From positions 1,579,001 through 1,643,000 of the forward strand of contig NZ_CP071091.1 of assembly GCF_017301635.1 (NCBI RefSeq): a stretch of DNA of 64,000 nt. Direction: 5' to 3'. Both the position numbers and the translations under genes were made by a program. The notes under the pieces were generated by a model, which made no database searches, was not told the origin of the DNA, and worked only from the letters and a program-made list of their open reading frames with translations. Shown here in pieces: positions 43,249 to 53,300 of this stretch; position 1 is the first letter of the stretch, and each line of letters begins with the position of its first letter. The stretch is from Myxococcus landrumus (GTDB lineage: Bacteria; Myxococcota; Myxococcia; Myxococcales; Myxococcaceae).

Positions 43249-44319
43249 CTACTGTTCTCGGTAGACCGGGCTATAGTTCTTAATAACGAATCTGCGCAAG
43301 GCAATGTCCGAGCTAAAGAGCTTAGGCAACCCCATCTCTTGTCGCAGAGCCTCTTCAGCACGGTATGCGCGAAGCTCAAGGGCTCGTGCGCGTATTCTTC
43401 CTTCGACTGGAGTCATCTGTCCATCAACCAATGCCTGTCGGCGCCGAGCAAATCTCATTCCATCCTGACTGAGATTTCTCATGAAGTCGATCTGATGAAC
43501 GCCTTCATGAAGTACGTCACCAAGGTGAACGTAGGCTGGTCCACCTTTGGCCTGGGTGGTTGCGACGTACACCGAGTCGTCATACGCAAACGCTCGCACC
43601 CCTGGCTCACCGCCGATTTCTCTCGCCTTATCATCTAGGACTTTTTGGGGGGCAAATTTGAACTTGGTCTCTTCGCCAGGAGCGACCTTTCCTTCGAGTA
43701 GGTCAGCGACTTGGTTCGCTTCTGGAGTGCGCCCTCGCAACTCCTTCGAGAGAGCTTGCTTTGTTGCACGTACATAGTCGTCGTGCGGGCCATCATCATC
43801 GGCTCTTCTGGTTGAAGCGAATGGAGTCCGGACAACGCTGCCAGAGGAACTCTCAACGACAGTAGTGGCGCCTTGAGTGGCATGTCCAATTTCCTCGACA
43901 GGACTGGTCGCAGGTAGACGCGGCGTTCGGCGAAAGCCTGATGCCATGCGACGAGCCAAGCTCTCTTCGGCCAGTGGAGTGAATGGGCCTGTCAGCAAGT
44001 CAACGCCAGAGAGAAGTGCGTCGCGACATGCAGACGGATCTTGGTAGACGCCACAGCCGTAAGTTCCGGCCGCGACGCCCACTGTGTCGAGCCCCGTCTC
44101 AAGGATGATTGGACCAACCGTGCCAATTCCAGTTGCTGCGGCAAGAGAGGGAGCAACGGCAGGGATGACGATGCCGCCAACTCCAATGACTGCCGCGCCG
44201 GCAAAGCCAGCAACCAATGCATCTCGTTCACGACAGTCGCCCATGCGCGCGCAGGCCTGGATAACCTTTGTATTCGCTTCAAGCTGTGCGTCGAATCGAG
44301 CTGAATCGCCAAGGCCCAC
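43249..44319 (-). other. RHS C-terminal toxin region, zincin-like metallopeptidase
   Basis: This is the variable tip after the RHS core. It begins with a Gly/Ala/Ile-rich segment (LVAGFAGAAVIGVGGIVIPA) that may insert in or cross a membrane. The catalytic module at the end has VLHEGVHQIDF, the zinc-binding HExxH, and about 35 residues later ELRAYRAEEAL, a plausible third ligand helix. The prediction is a zinc peptidase toxin; the target is unknown. Confidence 0.7.
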
Positions 44320-47300
44320 GTGCCCGCTAGGATCCGTGTATCGAAGCGGATTGTTCTTCACGTACACAAAACGGTGCAGGCTCGGGGCATCCCCCAGTGT
44401 GCCTTCGTATGCGTCGCGGCTGATGAAGGCGCCCAGATCCGCATCGTAGTAACGGGCGCGGGCATAGGTAAGACCCGTCTCGGTGTCATACTGGTGCCCT
44501 GTGAAGCCCAGCTTGAAGTCCCCCGCTGACGGTGCAGTTCCGTTTCGGTGGTTACCCCAGGCATCGTACTGACGAGCGGCCACAACGCGGCCCGCAGTAG
44601 ATATAGCGTCTGTCGCGCTCCCCAGCGCATCCGCACCGAGGAAACTTGTCGTTGTAGCCGCCACTTCACTGACGGCCAGTGGCCCTTTGCCGTAGTGATA
44701 GCGTCGCGTGGTCGGGTGGCTCGCCTGGGTAGCGTCTGCCTCCTGAAGCACGAAGGCATCATCCAACACGTACTCCACATTCGCTGTGGCAGTCCGCCTC
44801 TTGGTTCGGTGCAGATTGGTGTCGTAGTCGTACCGCCCGACTTCAGTTCCGCCCTCATGCACAACCGTCAGTGTGTTGCGGATGTCCCAGGACAGCAGCC
44901 GCGTCCCCGCTTGATTCTGCCGAGCAACGAGGTTGCCATTGTTGTCCCAGGTCATCGTCACCGTGCGCGACGAATCCTTCGCGTCGGCCTGGGAATGGGC
45001 CCGGTCGGCCCTATCGAAACTCGTGGAGACATCTGACACAACGTCTGCAGTTGCCAATGCGAAGAAGGCCGCGGCAGTCAGGCCACCAACCGCCGAGACC
45101 GGTGCCCTCCTCTCCCCCACGCGATTGCCGACTGCGTCCATCCGATACAGCGCCGCCTGGCCATCGGGGTACTTCACCCCCACCAGTCGGTCCAGGGCGT
45201 CATACCCGTACGTCGTCGATTCGGTAGCGCCGAGCGTTTGCGTCGTCGGACTGGTGCGCTGCTCGATCTGCGACATCCGATTCCCGTTCGCGTCGTAGCC
45301 GTAGCCGTACCGGCTCACCACCGTGGCGGCGGTACCGCAGACATCCGAAACAGTTCCCTTCGCGGTGAGAATGTCCGTGACGCGCCCTGAGGCGTCATAG
45401 CAACGCCGTTCCTCCGCACCGTTGGGGTATCTGATGCCCTTCAACAATCCATCCGGCCAGTAAGCATACGTGGTGGCAGACGCGTTCAACGTGGCCGTGC
45501 GCACTCGGTCGAGCGCGTCATATGTGTAGACGGTCGCAACACTGTCCGCGTCCTCGACCCGCTGCCGATTTCCCTTCGCGTCATACTCGTAGCTCACGCG
45601 CTTGCCGTCGTAGCGCAGTTCCTCCTTCATCCTGTCCAGCCCGTCAAAGGTGCGCACCGTGGTCTCCACCACCGTGCCTGTCGAAGTCTGCTTCGTCTGC
45701 ACCACTGACGTCACGTTTCCGTTGCCGTCGTACGCGTAGTCCTCGCCATCCACCGATGGCAGTTCGCGCGGCTGCTTGTGGTTGAGGAACGTTCGCGCCT
45801 CAAGCCGGTGGAGGACACCATGCACCTCCACTGTCATCTGTCCTTCCGCATCCTGGCGCGACGAGATGTTCCCTTCCTCGTCGTAGCCCACATGCCAGTG
45901 CAGCGTGTTTGTCCCTTCCTCCCCTGGCACGCTGCCGCGCTGTTGCGGCGTCAGGCGGAGATGCGCGTCGAGATGCTGGTACTCATCCGTCCTCCGGTCG
46001 AGCGCATCATTGGCATACGTCGTCAGGTTGCCATTGGCGTCCTGCTTCGCCACTAGGCTGCGCTGCGCGTCATAAATGAAGGAGTAAACACTCCCCAGCG
46101 CGTCCTCCACGGACAGCAACTTGCCCTCTTCGTCATATGCGTAGCGTGTGACAAAGCCACCTATGCAAGCATGCCCCTTTACCGCCGCGACGGTCAGCCC
46201 ACTCGCCGCGTTGTGCGCCAGTGTCGCGCCCCCCAGCGGCCGCTTCTCACACTCTTTGTTCCCAGTCTCATCGAAGGCCCGCGTCGTCACATGACCCAGG
46301 GCATCTTCGCTACGCACAGCCCGATTCAAGTCGTCGTACGTGCTGCGCACATCGTACGCCACACCCGTCACTCGGGCATTCTTCATCTCGAGTACGTTGC
46401 CCACAGCGTCGTACTTTGAAGTGCTGCGCGCAGCCTCCGCGGTGCCGAGCCCCTGTGTCACCTCGAGTAGTCGACCCGCTCCGTCGTACACGGACTCGGT
46501 GATGTGCCCATTGGCATCCGTCATCCGGATTGCCTGGCCGTTGGCGTCGTACCGCGTCTCATTCGTCTGGGTATCCGCTCCGTCAGTCCGGACGGTGCGC
46601 TCGACCCGGCCTAGCCCGTCCAAGTAACGCACATCTGTCGCGACGCCGCGCCTGTCCCGTAGCGTCTGCGTCATCGCCCCGTCGTCGTACTCTTGGCTCT
46701 GCGTGTAGACCGCGGACGTGGCCTGCAGGTCGAAGTCGCGCTGGAAACGCAGCCGGTTGACGGCGTCGTACGCATACGTCGTGACGTAGCCCTTCCTATC
46801 CCGCTCTTCGCGCTTGTTGACGTGGTCGAAGCGAGTCTCCCTCGCGTGCCCCAGGGCATCCACTGTCCGCACTTCTCTCCCGAGTGCGTCCAGATACCGC
46901 CGCGTTACGTGGTTTCTCGCATCCGTCACCTCCACGCGGACGAGGCCAGAATCAGGCACGTCCACGTAGGCGCGAGTCGTCCGCGTCAGTTCCTGCCCGT
47001 TCGCGGAGATGCTCTCCACCAACACGTCCCGAGTCGGGCGGCCCAGTGCATCGAAGAATGCCTTCCGCTGAATCCCGCGACCGTCGACCAGGGCTACGAC
47101 GTGTCCCTCTCCGTTGTAGGTGAAGGACTCCGTCACCCCCATGGGCAGACGGCGCAGAGTCCGGCGGTTCAGGCCATCGAAGTCCTCCTCCGTCCGCCGA
47201 CCCAAGGCATCCACCACCACATTGCGGTTGCCATTGGCGTCGTACTCATACCGAGTGGTGAGTCCAAGCGCAGGCCCGACACGAGCGTCGTCGGGCGTTC

Positions 47301-50300
47301 TCGTCAGCGGCCCACCACTGTCATCCACTACCTGGGTAATGACCCGGTCCAGATCATCCAACCGAACCGTGGTGACAAAGCCTCGCCTGTCGCGAGTGTG
47401 GACCTGATGCTGCGCGTCGTCATAGCGACTCGCCTGCGTGTACGTCCAATCCACCGGAGACGCACCGGAGCCTCTCGCGACAACCTCCGTCACCGAGAGC
47501 GCACGGTTGAGACCGTCATACGTCGTCGTCCGGGACAACTGGGGCGTCGTCCCCTGTCTGTTTTCCAGCAGCGAGACATTCCCATTGCCGTCATAGACGC
47601 GGCGCTCCTCCCGGCCCACTGCATCCACGGTGGAGGTGCGTCGGTTGGCGAAGTCGTAGCCATACGTCGTCGTGTGACTGTTGCCGTCCGTCTCCGACAG
47701 GAGGTTTCCCACTCTGTCGAAACGTCGTGTCACCTCGTAGCGACGCGGCAAGGACGCAGTGAGGGACTCAGCGGGCACCTCAGGCGCCCGCACGCCCACG
47801 ACACGGTACAGAGAATCCAGCCGGGACTCCGTGCGGAAGCCGTGCTTGTCCTCCTCCCAGACACGGTTCCCAGCTGCATCGTAGCCGTATTGGGCCACCA
47901 CGCCGGCCTGTCCCACCTGGGTCAAAGCACCACCCTGCGCCTGGAATCGCGAAAGGTCTTCCGGCGCCACCGACACCCTCACGAGTGTGGGGCGGTCACC
48001 GAAATCGTAGGTCGTCTGTGTTGAAACCCCACGCCGGTCCACCGTCCCCGTCCGGTTACCAGCCTCGTCGTAGGCGTACGTAGTCTCCAGGGAGCTCGCG
48101 AGCGCTCCACCGGACTCGGTCACACTCTGGATGCGGTTGAGTCCATCGAGCGTCACCCGGCGAGTCAGTCCCAGGCCATTCGTCTCCTCTTTCAGCTGCC
48201 CGCCTGCGTAGTACTGGAACTCCGTCGTCACCCCTGAGCCCTTGGTGTTGCGGCGCTCGTGGCGCAGCACCCGGTCCAGACCATCAAAGTCGCGGTGGGT
48301 TTTGTGGCCCTGCGTGTCCGATTCATCCTCCAAGCGGCCTCGCGCGTCATACCCATAGGTCGCCTCGACGAAGCGTCCCTCGGACGTGGGCAGTCGCTTC
48401 CAAGCCACGTGGCCCCACACGTCGTACGAAAGAACCGAGACGGCATGTCCATTGCCATCGATTACGGCCGAGACGTCTCCCTTGAGTGCTCCCGTCGGGC
48501 AGCTCCCCCCTGGGACGTCGCAGTACCGCTGGCCCGTCACAATATCCTGAGGGGACGTTGCTACGGTGCCGGCCAGGTCGAGGCAGCCCGACTCCCCTGT
48601 CAGAAGGGAGCTCGCCACCGTGTTGGCAAGGGCCCGAGTCGCAAGCGGCAGTCCCGTCCCCGAAGGAGTCCCCGTCCTCGGGTCCACTCCCATCGAGTCC
48701 ACGGTGATGCGCGTCACCCGTCCCTCTGCGTCGATATGGCACGTCGGGATGCCGAAGGCCGGGTCATAAGCCCAGCGCTCCACCACAGCGGTCACCGGCT
48801 GCCCCTGCGCATCACGCACGGGCTCGGTCGCCACGACATCGTCGCCGGAGGCGGCAAGCACAGGCGTCTCCGTCCTGCGCTCCACCATGTTGCCGAAATC
48901 GTCGTAGCGGTACCGCACCACCCTGCCCCGCGCATCCTCCTCACGGGCCTTGCGAACGTGAATCGGATCCCAAAGGGTCCGGGTCCTGGCAACCAGCGAC
49001 GGATTCAACGGGCGCTCGACCTGGACCGCCGCGCCATATGGATCCAGCCGATACACCGTCTCGGGAACGCCAGGCCTCGGCCCCTTCACCCGCGTCGCAT
49101 ATGTGCGGATGGGTTGCCCAAAGACAGGCTCGGTGTTGGGTGTCAGCGCATAGACGAACTCGGTCGTGGCGCCCTCACGTTCAAGAACCCGCTTCACCCG
49201 TTCGCGCTTGTCCCCGAATCGCAGGAACTCTGCTTCCCCAGGCAGCACCTCGGTCTGGGCGTAGTACTCGTACTGCGTGGTGTTGCCATTCGCATCCGTG
49301 TAGGCGGCAAGGTTGCTCCTCAGCCGCTCGTCGAAGCTGTCCACGTACGCGAAGGTCTCCTCCCGGAGAATCGGTACGCCCGCAGCCGAACAACTTCCGT
49401 CCAGGCGACGAACGCTCGCCAGATTCAGCCGGCGGTCGTACCCATACGAGATGCACACCCCCAATGAAGTCAATGTGCCGTCCGCCGGCACCGGCGCGGG
49501 CGCATAGGGATTCGCCATCAACTCCACGTTGGAGAGCAACGTGCTCGTCGCCCCTGGAGGACGCATGTATCCGAGCTGCAGGAAGCGCCGGCCTCCTGCC
49601 ATGTAGACTCGCGTCACCTCTCCATCGACATCCACACCGCCGTACTCGAAGGTCACTCGTTGGCCTGCGGCATCCGTCACCGAGATGAGCCGGTGACGCG
49701 GTGGCTGGACCGAGGCGTCCGCTTGCCCATAGCGATACTCGGTGCCTCCCAGAGACCGGAAGACAAGCTGCTCCTGCGAGGTCCCCCCTACCGACACCGT
49801 CTCCTTTCGGAATGTGCCGTGGAACCCACGCTGCGCCGCGCACGGTGTGGCGCCATTGCAGGTGAAGACCTGTCCGCTCCCTTCCCCTCCCACCACCATG
49901 TAGCGGAACTCACCGCTCCGGCTGTCCGGCACCACGAAGCTCCGGTACGAGTGCGTCCAACCTCGCCCCAGCGGACCGGATTCAAACCCCTGGCTGCTGT
50001 AGCTGCGCGAGAAGGCCAACGGGGGACCTCTCCCCGGAACGCGCAAGTCCTCGAACTGCTTGACGAGGTGTCCGTCCACGACGCTCACGTCCTTGACGAA
50101 CGTGTGCCCAACCGGCATCGCCCCCGCGTCCTCCACCGAAGTCTTCAGCGTGAGGCGCTGGGTCTGCGTCGTCGCTGGCGTGGCCTTGGGGACGAAGTCG
50201 ACTCGTACCTCCTGTCCCGCGGGGTCTCCTGGCGGCACCTGGATGCGCAACACCCCCAGGCCCGAAACCAGTGCAGGGGGCGGAACGTTGCCATCCACCG

Positions 50301-53300
50301 GTTGAATCTCGAGTCCTCCCTGTGCACCGCGGACCAGCCGGCCACGGCCCAGCAGCGTGGTTCCCGACGCGACAGTCACATCACCCTCGTCGCCCGCGCA
50401 GAACTCCAACTGGGCCGGCACCAGGATGGGCCGCTCGGTGGCCGTGGTCGAGACCACGTCTGTTCCGGACGGAGTCGCCGCGGACTCGAAGTTGCGGACC
50501 GGGAGAATGACCTTCGCTCCCAACTCGCTGCCATTCGCCAACAGGCGGCTGCCCGCCGCGGCCACACGAACAACCCCCTGGCCGACGACTTCCGTGGCGT
50601 CGTTCGACTGGCTGAACCGGATGGAGTGCACTTCCACCCGGATTTCTCCACCGTGTGTCCCAGGCCGCAGCGGCAAGTTGATCGTCTGGTTCGTGCTCGG
50701 AAGCAGCTCGAAGAGGGACGCATCATTCGGGTGCGTGGGTCGGCCCGCCATGACCCCCTCGCCCAGAAGCGTCTCGCCATCGACATCCGTCTTTTCGATG
50801 AAGCGCACATAGAGGGGATAGCCGGCGGGATTGGACACGGAGAGCCGTGCGAAGCCGTCATCCACCGAGGCGCCGCTGCAGGGACTCGCCACAGGGTCGG
50901 TCCCTTCTGCCCCCGTCCGGACCTGGACCTTCGACTCCTTCGAACCGAACCAATAGACGACCCCCGAAGGATTCACAGGCGCGGGCCAGTCGCCTCGCTC
51001 CGTGCGCTCGACCACCGAGGCATTCACGTAGATGTACTGCTGCCCGTTCCGGACCAGGTACCTCGGCCAGAACACCACACGCTGGTCGTCGTCAATGCCC
51101 CCACCCGTGGTGCTCAGGGACATCGGCTTCATCGTCACATCCGAGAGCGTAGCGGTCTCCGACGCCACCCGGATTCTCACCTGGACATTCGCGATGTCCG
51201 GCTCATCGCCCTTCACCGGTGCCCAGGCCGTACCGTTCTCCGCGATGCGCAGCACCTGCGCCACCAACGGCTCCGGGAAGTCGCCTCCAAAGACACCGCT
51301 GAAACGCGCGCCCAGCGTCTCCAGGCTCAACGCGTAGCGCATCCGGTTTTCGGAGACCGGCGGCAGCAGCGCTTCGACCACATAGCTGGCACTCACGGGC
51401 CCCGTCGGGGCCTGCGCCGTCGCCGACACCACATAGTCGCCGGGGGCCGCACCGGGAACGTAGCCCGCGAGCACCGTGCCGAGCGTTGGCGTCTCGAGCG
51501 TCAACGTCGGAGAGACACCTGGAGAGTTCAGCACCTGCGTTTGGCCCGGAGGCACGACCGCCGGATTGAAGAAGCGTCCCGTCGCAGGCGTGCCCGACCA
51601 CGTCACGGACACGTTGGCCAAGGGATTGCCGAACTTGTCGGCCGCCTTGGCGGTCATGGCGTGGCCCGTCTCGATGCCCGCGATGGTGCGCTCGACCCGC
51701 GGCACACCTTCCGTTTGAATCCGAGCCAAGGGCCCCGGCTTGCCGAGGACAGTGAAGGGGTTGGCCAGCACGAGCGTGACATCGCCGTTCGCCGTCTGCG
51801 CCATCACCTCGTTGAAGCCCCATAGCTGGCTGGCCGGGCGAGGGTTTGTCGGCGTGGGAGCCACGGGAACCTCGATGGCCCACCTCCGGATATCCGAATC
51901 AGGAATGACAAGCGCACGGGCTCGCCCGGTCCGGTCCGTCTTCACCGTCACCGACGCCAAGGGGGTGCCTGGTGCCTCCACCGTGGCGAAGCGCGGGATC
52001 GCTTCATTCGACTGTGTATGCGGCCGGAAGGTGACGGAGGCATCACTGACGGGCACGCCCTCCGAGGTGGTGACATACACCGCCAGCGGCATCGCCCCGG
52101 CGGAGCCCACTTCCAGCTCCTGGAAATCGGTCCCTGGGACCTTCAGGAGATAGGCAATGCGTGACGTGTCATCCGTGGACCTGGGGGCATCCGGGCCCTC
52201 GAGCTGCTCCACCAGCGCCGCATCCAGCCACGAGCCGGGCGAGACAATCGTCTGACCACCCGAGAGTCGCCCAGAGAGGAAGTATCCGCCCTCTTCCGTG
52301 GTGGGATTGCGAGCGATGTAGCCCGTTCCAGTCCAATCCCGGAGCTGGAGGGGAACCTCTGGAATGCGCACCTCCCAGCCTCGCGCAATCAGGTCCTCGA
52401 CATCGCGGCGCACTTCGGCCGTGCCCATGAGCCGAGCCAGCTCCGTCGCGGCATTGGCCTGGGTGATGGACAGGACGGGGATTCCTTGCGCATGCGCGCG
52501 CTGGAGCACGGTCGCCGCGGCGACTGCGTCCTCCCGCGTGCCTTCGGTCAGGACCCGCGCCTCCTGGTAGCTCCCCTCGTAGCCCGCCATGCGGAACAGC
52601 GCCTTGCCGCGTCCCGCAATCAGCTCCAGCGGCGTCATGGTGCGCAGGTCCGCATCCACCTCCAGGCCCTTCCAGATGAGCCGCTGCGGGACGCCCAGGG
52701 TCTGCTCCACCTCGAGCTGGTTCTGCACCAGCACCACGCTCGCGGTCGGATGGATGGGAACCACCTGGAGCAGCCTCGCCAGCTCCCTCTCTCCCGCCGT
52801 CCAGGCATTCACATAGGCCGCGGCGCGCTCATAGAGGAACCGTGGAGCATCGCCATCCCGTACGTCGTCCACATCCAACAGGACTGGCGAGTACGCATTG
52901 CCGGGGCTGCCCACGCCCAGGGCCACCAGGTTGCCTGCGATGATGCGGTTCTCGAGCCTTCGCGTCGCCCCCTCGGGAAGCAACAGCTCCACCGCCCACG
53001 TGTGCTCCACGCCGAGCCCCACGGACCGGCTGCCGAGGGCCTTCTCATTGCCGTCCACTCGCAGCTCCGGAAGCACTCGCACCACCGCCGCGGGCGCGCG
53101 ATAGAGCCCACCACTGCGCTGAACCACCTGTTCGTCCTCGGCTGTCGCCGGGCGATAGGTGAAGACCGTGCGATGCCCCGCCACCTGATGGAGCGGGAGC
53201 GTGACTTCCAGGAAGACACCCGCAGCATCCGAGGCCGTGACACGCAGCCGCTGCCGAGCGGTCTCCGGCAGGAATGGAGACTCCGACTGCACCGACACCA

